A DNA stretch of 20,730 nt from a bacterium (GTDB lineage: Bacteria > Chlamydiota > Chlamydiia > Chlamydiales > 2-12-FULL-49-11): the NCBI GenBank assembly GCA_022600215.1, contig JAHZKV010000005.1:1-20730 (forward strand), read 5' to 3'. A program made the translations under genes and the position numbers. The notes under the pieces are model-generated. The model made no database searches. It was given only the letters and a program-made list of their open reading frames with translations, and was not told the DNA's origin. This document shows positions 14,742 to 20,728 of this stretch, one piece after another; the first letter of the stretch is position 1; each line of letters opens with the position of its first letter.

Positions 14742-15431
14742 ATGTTTGAATTTGAAAAATATTTTGCAGAGAAAAAGCTTGTATGCTTTGACTTTGATGG
14801 CCTCCTTGTCGATACAGAAAGGCTCCATCACGAAGCATACATGGTAACTCTAAAAAACATGGGCTTTCCCCTCCCCCTCGACTTTTCCATCTATTGCATG
14901 ATCGCCCACTCCGACAACAGAGACCTCTTCGAGCAAACCGTGCGCGCAAAATATCGCGACTTCCCACACACTTGGCAAGAAGTACGTAAACAAAAGACAG
15001 AAAAATATCGCGAGCTCCTCAAGCAAGGAAAAGTAAAAGCAATGGAAGGAGCAAAAGAATTTGTAGCCTTTCTTCATAACCAAAAAATAGACACCGCCAT
15101 CGTCACCAACTCCGACAGGTGCGACGTCGAAGAAATTGCAAAACACCTCCCCTTCCTAAACTCCATCTCCCCATGGATCACACGCGATGACTACCAAAAC
15201 CCAAAACCCGCACCCGATGGATACCTCCTCGCCCTCCAGAAAAAAAATGTTGCCGCCAAAGATGCCATCGGCCTCGAAGATACCAAAAAAGGTATCAAAG
15301 CCCTACAAAATGCACATATCGACCACCTCCTCATCAACCCCCTCCTCCCAGAACCTTCCCATCGCGCCCTCCCATCTCTCTTAGGGCTTTGCCCGAGTAT
15401 TGGGGACCCTGCCCCAAACAGTAATGTATGA
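14742..15431 (+). CDS. HAD-superfamily hydrolase (phosphoglycolate/beta-phosphoglucomutase-like)
   Basis: A 229-aa haloacid dehalogenase-type phosphatase. Motif I is DFDGLLVDTE with the nucleophile and acid Asp residues (near 19 and 21), motif II is VTNSDR, the motif III Lys is in NPKPAPDGYLLALQ, and motif IV is GLEDTKKGIKA. An alpha-helical cap after motif I fits subfamily IA. The substrate is unclear; a similarly placed gene in Chlamydia is called phosphoglycolate phosphatase (from memory). The ATG at 14742 abuts the last base of the tRNA, so there is no room for a ribosome-binding site outside the tRNA; longer in-frame starts lie inside the tRNA and are rejected. The last 16 residues (214-229) and the approach to the stop codon come from a copy of the dispersed repeat. 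Confidence 0.92.
   Translation: MFEFEKYFAEKKLVCFDFDGLLVDTERLHHEAYMVTLKNMGFPLPLDFSIYCMIAHSDNRDLFEQTVRAKYRDFPHTWQEVRKQKTEKYRELLKQGKVKAMEGAKEFVAFLHNQKIDTAIVTNSDRCDVEEIAKHLPFLNSISPWITRDDYQNPKPAPDGYLLALQKKNVAAKDAIGLEDTKKGIKALQNAHIDHLLINPLLPEPSHRALPSLLGLCPSIGDPAPNSNV
15381..15420 (-). repeat. Dispersed repeat fragment, copy B' (inside HAD 3' end)
   Basis: In reverse orientation it reads GGGGCAGGGTCCCC...CGGGCAAAGCCCTAAG, matching the terminal module of copy B (GGGGCAAAGCCCTAAG). It forms the C-terminal codons of the HAD gene and lies inverted relative to copy B, 47 bases away. Confidence 0.6.
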
Positions 15432-15466
15432 TAATATCTTCCCCCTTATGACTTTGCCCTTTAGAA

Positions 15467-15563
15467 TCCCTTCGCTTTTCTATTTTTTTGTATGCACAAA
15501 AAAATCAACGAGGGGTTTGCAAAGGGTTATTACCCTTTGCTGGGGTTTGGGGCAAAGCCCTAA
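15467..15563 (+). repeat. Dispersed hairpin-rich intergenic repeat, copy B
   Basis: The modules in order are CCCTTCGCTTTTCT, an A/T palindrome ATTTTTTTGT/ACAAAAAAAT, and TCAACGAGGGGTTT. The stem GCAAAGGGT/ACCCTTTGC follows (15519-15540, loop TATT), then GGGGTTTGGGGCAAAGCCCTAAG. It fills the gap between the convergent HAD and lipoprotein genes. Confidence 0.85.
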
Positions 15564-15566
15564 GTT

Positions 15567-16349
15567 TTAATGTACGATGAAACCTTGATAGGCATGCTTC
15601 CAATCAAGATGGACATGCTCGCCTTTTTGTCGATCATAGCGGACGGAGATGGAGAGGACGGGGTGATCTTTTTTGTAGAGGATGGAATGCTCCCCTTCTT
15701 TTTGGATGGAGATGGAAATTTCCTTATTACGCCAAGAGGGGGTGCCTTTACTGCTCTTGCTTTTGGTAAAATGGCAATAGTTATCGCTATCTTCTTTGTA
15801 GAGAGAGATAATTTCTTCTACAATTTGCTCGGCATCATTTTCCATCCCCTCGATAAAAAAGTCTACGCAGGCACCAATCATATACTTAGAGATACGTGAT
15901 TTTCCGAGGTTGAGGTAATCGTTATGCTTGGGGCAGCGATGCCCTGAGGTGACTACCACCTTTTTATTAAGTGAATTTTGTACTTTGTTAAGAAGAGAGA
16001 CAAGGACAGGGTAGACAAATTCTTCCCCATCAACATAAGGAAGGCCATGATCTTTCATCCCATTACAATCGGTAAAAGCCTTATCCCCACGTGTACGCTC
16101 TTTATTACTACTACACCCACGACAACGAAGCATATTCATCGTTATCTTTGGAAAATCTGCGGCATTCTCCCAAGGGTAGGGCTCCCTCTTTACCAGCTTT
16201 TGTTCCTTCTCCTCATACACCTTCTCATGAGAGAGGCGATAGATCTTCTCCGTACTCTTATTATTCTGCATACGCCTGCTCTGCACACGCTCATCCGCCG
16301 TTGAGCACCCCACCAGCAAAAATAACAAAAACCCATATCCACATTTCAT
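15567..16349 (-). CDS. Lipoprotein with degenerate peptidase M15-like domain
   Basis: A 260-aa protein starting MKCGYGFLLFLLVGCSTAD. A short hydrophobic leader ends in the lipobox LVGC (Cys15), so it is probably a lipid-anchored envelope protein. A CRGC pair at 76-79 and Cys95 follow. The second half matches the M15 D-Ala-D-Ala carboxypeptidase-type fold: VVVTSGHRCPKHN (about 131-143), SKYMIGACVDFF (154-165) and EHVHLDW (244-250). The family pattern S-x-H-x-x-G-x-A-x-D appears here as SKYMIGACVD, so the first zinc-ligand His is Tyr156, while the Asp163 and HxH ligands remain. It may bind rather than cut peptidoglycan, or use altered metal binding. An upstream in-frame ATG at 16430 would add 27 residues partly encoded by a repeat and skip the leader; I reject it. 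No clear ribosome-binding site is seen. Confidence 0.8.
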   Translation of the reverse strand: MKCGYGFLLFLLVGCSTADERVQSRRMQNNKSTEKIYRLSHEKVYEEKEQKLVKREPYPWENAADFPKITMNMLRCRGCSSNKERTRGDKAFTDCNGMKDHGLPYVDGEEFVYPVLVSLLNKVQNSLNKKVVVTSGHRCPKHNDYLNLGKSRISKYMIGACVDFFIEGMENDAEQIVEEIISLYKEDSDNYCHFTKSKSSKGTPSWRNKEISISIQKEGEHSILYKKDHPVLSISVRYDRQKGEHVHLDWKHAYQGFIVH

Positions 16350-16395
16350 AAAAGTATGATCACAAAATCCCCCTTTCCCTGCAAGAGAAAGTGTT

Positions 16396-16494
16396 ATGGG
16401 GCGCTGCCCCATACCCCGGTTAAGGGCCACGCCCTTAACGAACCCATCGTTGATTTTTTTGTAGATACAAAAAAATAGAAAAGACCATTCGTTA
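16396..16494 (-). repeat. Dispersed hairpin-rich intergenic repeat, copy C
   Basis: Read on the minus strand: CTTTTCTATT, then the A/T palindrome TTTTTTTGTA/TACAAAAAAA, then TCAACGATGGGTT. The stem GTTAAGGGC/GCCCTTAAC (16419-16439, three-base loop) follows, then CCGGGGTATGGGGCAGCGCCCCAT. It has the same layout as copy B but different, compensated stem sequences. It is inverted with respect to copy D. Confidence 0.85.
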
Positions 16495-16523
16495 AACCGA
16501 CTATATTCAAAAAATGTATGTAT

Positions 16524-16613
16524 TTATTTTTTTGTATCTACAAAAAAATCAACGAGGGGTTTCCAAAGGGTTATTACCCTTTGGTGGGTCTTCAGGGCGA
16601 AGCCCTGAACGGA
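16524..16613 (+). repeat. Dispersed hairpin-rich intergenic repeat, copy D
   Basis: The A/T palindrome ATTTTTTTGTA/TACAAAAAAAT is followed by TCAACGAGGGGTTT, the stem CCAAAGGGT/ACCCTTTGG (16563-16584, loop TATT) and AGGGCGAAGCCCT (16594-16606). A 29-base segment (16525-16553) is the exact reverse complement of 16449-16477 in copy C. The glyoxalase II gene stop codon and last 19 codons lie inside this copy. Confidence 0.85.
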
Positions 16614-17325
16614 AAGCATCACGTGCTTGGTAGAGCTCAAGGAAGGCGGTAGGACTTTTGCTTGCAAGGAATGGGTTGATGGCGAGCTCTTTTTTTAGAG
16701 TGTGATGGGTATCTGTTTCCGCCATATCCTTTTCGGAAAAAGAGGGCGTGAGATGCTGTAAGAAATCGATATTTTTTTTATTGTAGTCGTGCCCAACAAG
16801 GAGGATAGTATCGCCTGGAAGTTTTTTCATCTTTTCGAAAGAGTGGAAATAGTGATGCTCATTCCCTTCGAACATCTTACCACACCCACCGAGGAATAAC
16901 ACATCGCCACAAAAGAGGAGCTTTAGTTCTGGAAAGTAGTACATAAGATGCTCCATCGTATGCCCAGGGGCGTGGATTATCTCCATAGCAAAAGGCCCAA
17001 GGGATAGCTCATCACCCTCCATCACCTCTTGATCAAGGAAGGCTAGCTCTTTATGCTTTGGTCCGACAATTGGCACCTTGCTTTCCCCTTTAAGCTCTGT
17101 GGAGCCGGCTACATGATCAGTATGAAAATGGGTAAGCAAGATAGCTTCTAGCTCTAGCCCTTGCTCTTCTACAAAACTCCTTACGATATCACTCTCGCCT
17201 GGATCAACGCAGACACACACACCATTTTGCGCAAGGATATAACAAAAATTATCTTCTAACAGACGAAGTTGGTAGAGAACAAACTCTTCCCCATCTACGG
17301 ACTTTGCTTCAAAAATTTTATTCAT
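16549..17325 (-). CDS. Metallo-beta-lactamase-fold hydrolase, glyoxalase II-like
   Basis: A 258-aa binuclear metal hydrolase resembling hydroxyacylglutathione hydrolase, which hydrolyses S-D-lactoylglutathione in methylglyoxal detoxification. All metal ligands are present: THFHTDH (His66, His68, Asp70, His71), His122 (APGHTMEH), Asp141 (CGDVLF) and His179 (VGHDY). The C-terminal ELAINPFLASKSPTAFLELYQ corresponds to the E..NPFLR substrate-binding segment of glyoxalase II, with Arg replaced by Ala, so glutathione binding may differ. Residues 240-258 and the TGA stop are encoded by repeat copy D; the ancestral end was probably near residue 238. It starts 19 bases after the DUF115 gene stop and is probably in its operon. 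No good ribosome-binding site precedes the ATG. Confidence 0.85.
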   Translation of the reverse strand: MNKIFEAKSVDGEEFVLYQLRLLEDNFCYILAQNGVCVCVDPGESDIVRSFVEEQGLELEAILLTHFHTDHVAGSTELKGESKVPIVGPKHKELAFLDQEVMEGDELSLGPFAMEIIHAPGHTMEHLMYYFPELKLLFCGDVLFLGGCGKMFEGNEHHYFHSFEKMKKLPGDTILLVGHDYNKKNIDFLQHLTPSFSEKDMAETDTHHTLKKELAINPFLASKSPTAFLELYQARDAFRSGLRPEDPPKGNNPLETPR

Positions 17326-17344
17326 ATTTTATTCATAACATAAG

Positions 17345-18907
17345 CTAGATTAAATAGAACAATTTCTTTGCTTCTTCGAGCACCTTTGCAAAAATTTCTT
17401 TGGTTACCATCTCTTCACTATAACGCTTTTTCTCTACGCGCAACCTCTTTATAAGAGGCGCCTCCAGCGCCATAACCATCCCCTTGAAGAATAAATCAAA
17501 AGCCTTATTTTCTTCTACCTCATAGACAAATAAGGAATAGACCAGCTCTCCTTCTAGATACTTTTCTACAAACCCTATCAACACTTCCAATGAACCTTTT
17601 ATCTCCCCCATCTCTTCCATAATTTGGTAGGGGGTGATGTTAAATTTACTCTCTTTTTGTAAATTGGCTATGCGTATAGCAAGAGATTTTTGCCTCTTAA
17701 AATGCTTTTCTTCTATCCTTTTCACTGGCACTTGCTGAAAAGTTGTGCCATCGCCTGTTGCATCGAAAAAATCTTTTGCTGGATAGCTTTTTGCTACAGC
17801 ATCGATCACATCTTTCTCCATCATCCACCTTGTCTGCTGCTGGGGATCCACTTTTACCGATGATTCCCACGCTGCTAAGATATCGCCGCTGTATCGCTTT
17901 TCTTTTTTTAAGCTCAGATCTACCCCAGCAAAATAGATAGGATTACACCCAAGATGAATGGCTACCATCAACGCAATAGTCGTTACTGAAAGGGCCTCCT
18001 CCGAAAGATGCTGTAAGATATCATAACTTTTAACTCCAAGCTTATCATCCATATACTCATCAAAGAGTCCACCTGTCCCTGTGCGAAGATAACCATACCC
18101 TCCTGAGAAGAAGCGGAAGATATCTTTTTGTACACGGTTGCCATAGATAAGCGGCGCATCAAACTGGTAGCTATAGCGCAGCCTATCATACTCCTCTTCA
18201 TTAGGATCAATTGCAAAAAGTAGATGTGGGTCGATGCCAAGCCTATCCATCGCAGTAATCGTTGATCCTCCTGCAAAAATAAGTGCCTTATCTTGCATAG
18301 CGCGCAACGCCTCTTGATGCTTAGAAAGCGATGGGCCTGCCCCTCCAATAATCGCTGGAACACCTACAAAAGCATCCTTCCACAACCCTATATCAAATGC
18401 TTCTGCAAGCTTTGGTATATTTGCAAAAAGATTTTCACAGAGCTTTGGATAGTTTATCAGCTCTTTGTGTACGGAATTTTCTAGTACCATCTTACGTAAA
18501 AAGGTCTTCTTGAGTAAATCAAAACGCGTATCTTCTATCCCATTTTGTAAAAAGGCTACCTTTTCATAAGGAAAACGTCGCGCTACCGCCTCTGCAAAAG
18601 CAATATCCTCCCACCCATCTTCCTTCCACATCACATGGAGACGCTCCTCTTCAAACCCTTTATCTAATTTTGCATCTACAAAATATAACAGCTCGGCAAG
18701 GGTATCTACTAAAAAGACCACCTCTATATTTTTATTGCTACGTAAAAAAGTGGTAAAATTTGACTGCAAAGGAAAAATCCCAAAGACAAAAAGCGCCTCT
18801 GCTTCTACCTTTTCTGGAAAAGCCTCCTTTTGCTGGTACTTCCCTTCTTCCTTTTCTAAAAAGATAGAGAGAGGGCCAAGCTCTGGATATTTGCTCAATA
18901 AACTCAT
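17345..18907 (-). CDS. DUF115/MAF-like protein (putative glycosyltransferase of motility-associated factor type)
   Basis: A 520-aa protein. The DUF115 core begins at about residue 184 with AIIGGAGPSLSK (nucleotide-binding-type Gly-rich loop, 188-194). It continues through FAGGSTITAMDRLGIDPHLLFAIDP, LIYGNRV and VATTIA-like helix LSVTTIALMVAIHLGCNPIYFAGVDLSL, all in family order. The first 180 residues form the separate N-terminal MAF-type domain, and the last 130 are helical. MAF proteins transfer nonulosonic acids to flagellin in flagellated bacteria, and DUF115 also covers archaeal MptE. With no flagella expected here, the target is unknown, perhaps another surface protein or glycan. The ATG overlaps the upstream stop (ATGA), so translation is coupled to the upstream DUF115 gene. 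Confidence 0.8.
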   Translation of the reverse strand: MSLLSKYPELGPLSIFLEKEEGKYQQKEAFPEKVEAEALFVFGIFPLQSNFTTFLRSNKNIEVVFLVDTLAELLYFVDAKLDKGFEEERLHVMWKEDGWEDIAFAEAVARRFPYEKVAFLQNGIEDTRFDLLKKTFLRKMVLENSVHKELINYPKLCENLFANIPKLAEAFDIGLWKDAFVGVPAIIGGAGPSLSKHQEALRAMQDKALIFAGGSTITAMDRLGIDPHLLFAIDPNEEEYDRLRYSYQFDAPLIYGNRVQKDIFRFFSGGYGYLRTGTGGLFDEYMDDKLGVKSYDILQHLSEEALSVTTIALMVAIHLGCNPIYFAGVDLSLKKEKRYSGDILAAWESSVKVDPQQQTRWMMEKDVIDAVAKSYPAKDFFDATGDGTTFQQVPVKRIEEKHFKRQKSLAIRIANLQKESKFNITPYQIMEEMGEIKGSLEVLIGFVEKYLEGELVYSLFVYEVEENKAFDLFFKGMVMALEAPLIKRLRVEKKRYSEEMVTKEIFAKVLEEAKKLFYLI

Positions 18908-20655
18908 CGATCCTCCATTACCACTTTGCCTGCCACTAATTTCCCTTCCCGAGAATGGATGACTTTACCACCTTCAAACTTCTTTTCTAAAAAGAGGGAC
19001 CCCTTCCAAACTGCTTCGTAATTTTTTTGCCCTTTGCTATCAAAATAATAGGTGTCAAACAATTCACCTCCCTCTTGATAGATAACTTTAGCGCGAAGGG
19101 TGCCATCTAGAGAAAACTTTTTATGAATACCGCACTTTTTTCCTAGATTAAACTCTACTTCATCTATTACAAACCCATCATAAAAACAGCGCTGCACCCC
19201 ATGTGGTGCGCCTTCTACAAAAGTCCCTTCCCGCACCTTATGAACCCCAGAAAATACCTGATAAGCGCCATGACGCAATCCTTTTTTCATCTCCTGCATA
19301 GATAAAAGCGATCCATCCTCTTTATACTTTTTAACGCTCCTCTCCCTCTTCCCACGATAAAAATACGCCTCTGTTCGAAGCACTCCTGCATCATCATTCT
19401 CTTTGCTCCTCCCCTCCCTCTTTCCAAAAAGAAAAAAAGCCTCTGCCTCGAATCCTGTCTTTTCTTCTGACAGGTTTTTTAAAACAGAATAAAAAAAGGT
19501 GAGCTTAGCAAAGGTATCCTCTGCATTTGGAATCAAATATTTCCATACCTCCCAAAGTGGCTGCAAAAAATGTAGATAGAGCGGCTCTAAAGAGAGCTCT
19601 GCAAGCAAACATGCTGCTAGCGCCTCTTTTTCTGAAACACTTTTTCTTGGCTGCTGTAAAAACTCTTCGAGCGATTCTTTCATCGAATGATCAAAATAAC
19701 GATCGATCACTCTTTTTGCTTGCTCGCTATCCCATTTTTCTGTGGGAGGCAACACCAGCTCTTTTTTCTTTGGAGTGCAATTTACCTTTTCTATTTTCGT
19801 TGCACGAGCAAATGACAACCCATCACTTAGCTGCTCTACTTCTGCCTCAGGAAAATTTTCGGAGAGCACCTGAAAAAAATCCATCCCATAGAGAAGGTCT
19901 GCACGTGTTCGAAGGTTTTCTTTTTCTAAAATACCCTCTTCCCCCTCTTTTGCCACTCCGCACATCCCTACCAAGATAAGCTTTTTACAACCAAGAGCGA
20001 GCGCCACATGGGCACCAAAATTCCCTGCATTATACCCGGCATCAAAGAAGAAGTTATCCCTCTCCATCTCCCCCATCATGCTCTCTTCTATTTGCCATCC
20101 CTTCGAGCTGCCCATATAAATTTTTGGACCGCTGTGTTGGTATACCAAATCCCTTGCTGTTCGATTTTGATAGAGCAACGGAATAGATAAATGCTCTAAC
20201 CTTTCATAAGCATCACCCACTGGCAATGGATCTACTGCGGCAAAAAAATCTGGGATAATACCATTGTCTAATAACTTATGTATGCTGCTTCCTGTCGCGA
20301 TAATAAAAGGTCGGTGCCTCATCTGCAGTATTTGCTCTATCGCACTATCAAGCGAGATGCCACTACCACAAACAATCACCTCTTCCCCTGCAAAGATCTC
20401 CCCTAGATCTCTTCCATCGATCACTTCCTCCACATGAAGTAAATTCGATAAAATATTAGGGACGATATCTTTCCCTAGATCGCGATACTCAGAAAAGGAA
20501 GGAGGCGTATCGTCACATTGTCCACATGTGCAAATCTCTTTAATGATCGACTTGTTTTGATGGCATAAAGATAGAAATGATCGGAGGGTCTTTTTTCTAT
20601 TAGACTCTCTAAGAGGTAATAGACGTAGTTGCCCACTCCGGTAAGGTGATCGCAT
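18904..20655 (-). CDS. DUF115/MAF-like protein with C-terminal MORN_2-type repeats
   Basis: A 583-aa frame. The DUF115 core starts near residue 92 with EVIVCGSGISLDSAIEQIL, then FIIATGSSIHKLLDNGIIPDFFAAVDP, LLYQNRT, and NAGNFGAHVALALGCKKLILVGM, parallel to the next gene. Residues about 424-575 are a run of G-x-x-H-G-x-(8)-DG-x-L-type units (GLRHGAYQVF, GAPHGVQRCFYDG, GKKCGIHKKFSLDGTL) resembling MORN_2/YwqK-antitoxin repeats, a beta-hairpin repeat. The N-terminal MAF-type domain of its neighbour is missing: the first 50 or so residues are the out-of-frame reading of a GT4 gene fragment and look unlike protein (many Arg, Ser, Leu). The real start is uncertain: ATG 20655 lacks a ribosome-binding site, and the next candidate is a GTG near residue 75. 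The stop overlaps the next ATG (ATGA). Confidence 0.72.
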   Translation of the reverse strand: MRSPYRSGQLRLLPLRESNRKKTLRSFLSLCHQNKSIIKEICTCGQCDDTPPSFSEYRDLGKDIVPNILSNLLHVEEVIDGRDLGEIFAGEEVIVCGSGISLDSAIEQILQMRHRPFIIATGSSIHKLLDNGIIPDFFAAVDPLPVGDAYERLEHLSIPLLYQNRTARDLVYQHSGPKIYMGSSKGWQIEESMMGEMERDNFFFDAGYNAGNFGAHVALALGCKKLILVGMCGVAKEGEEGILEKENLRTRADLLYGMDFFQVLSENFPEAEVEQLSDGLSFARATKIEKVNCTPKKKELVLPPTEKWDSEQAKRVIDRYFDHSMKESLEEFLQQPRKSVSEKEALAACLLAELSLEPLYLHFLQPLWEVWKYLIPNAEDTFAKLTFFYSVLKNLSEEKTGFEAEAFFLFGKREGRSKENDDAGVLRTEAYFYRGKRERSVKKYKEDGSLLSMQEMKKGLRHGAYQVFSGVHKVREGTFVEGAPHGVQRCFYDGFVIDEVEFNLGKKCGIHKKFSLDGTLRAKVIYQEGGELFDTYYFDSKGQKNYEAVWKGSLFLEKKFEGGKVIHSREGKLVAGKVVMEDR

Positions 20656-20684
20656 AAGGGAGTCGCATCAACGCCAATCTTCAT
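20475..20684 (-). pseudogene. N-terminal remnant of a GT4 glycosyltransferase
   Basis: A 69-codon frame starting MKIGVDATPL and continuing LTGVGNYVYYLLESL, the typical beginning of GT-B fold family 4 glycosyltransferases (MKIGIDAR...L-T-G-I-G-R-Y). It carries on as plausible GT4 sequence to about NVTIRLLPF, then reaches a stop. A complete enzyme needs about 350 residues; none of the rest is present, and the following DNA encodes DUF115 in another frame. The ATG overlaps the stop of an upstream gene (ATGA), showing it once was, or still is, translated in an operon. It is a truncated gene; a frameshift product joined to DUF115 is possible but unproven. Confidence 0.65.
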
Positions 20685-20728
20685 GAATTGAGGGCTTCAA
20701 GAAATGTTTGAGCACGCATCAGAGAGAT
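20681..20728 (-). CDS. C-terminal end of an upstream gene (partial)
   Basis: Only the last 15 codons are inside the window (ISLMRAQTFLEALNS then TGA). The stop overlaps the ATG of the GT4 remnant in the ATGA arrangement typical of coupled genes. The product cannot be identified; a further gene of the same glycosylation locus is a reasonable guess. Confidence 0.35.
   Translation of the reverse strand: MSLMRAQTFLEALNS

Noticed and set aside
14608..14967. 119-codon minus-strand frame across the tRNA and the HAD start
   Set aside because: Overlaps the tRNA, its promoter and the HAD motif I on the opposite strand, and shows no family resemblance.
16350..16430. Longer lipoprotein start at 16430
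   Set aside because: The added 27 residues come partly from repeat copy C and would bury the lipoprotein leader with its LVGC lipobox.
15467..16613. CRISPR array formed by the repeats
   Set aside because: Copies are about 90-100 bases, few, in both orientations and separated by genes; no short regular repeat-spacer pattern or cas genes.
15378..16613. Insertion sequence or prophage between the HAD and glyoxalase II genes
   Set aside because: No transposase, integrase or phage-like frame is present; only repeats and the lipoprotein gene.
19527..19979. 150-codon plus-strand frame opposite the DUF115/MORN gene
   Set aside because: Antisense to a conserved domain; composition reflects the complementary frame.
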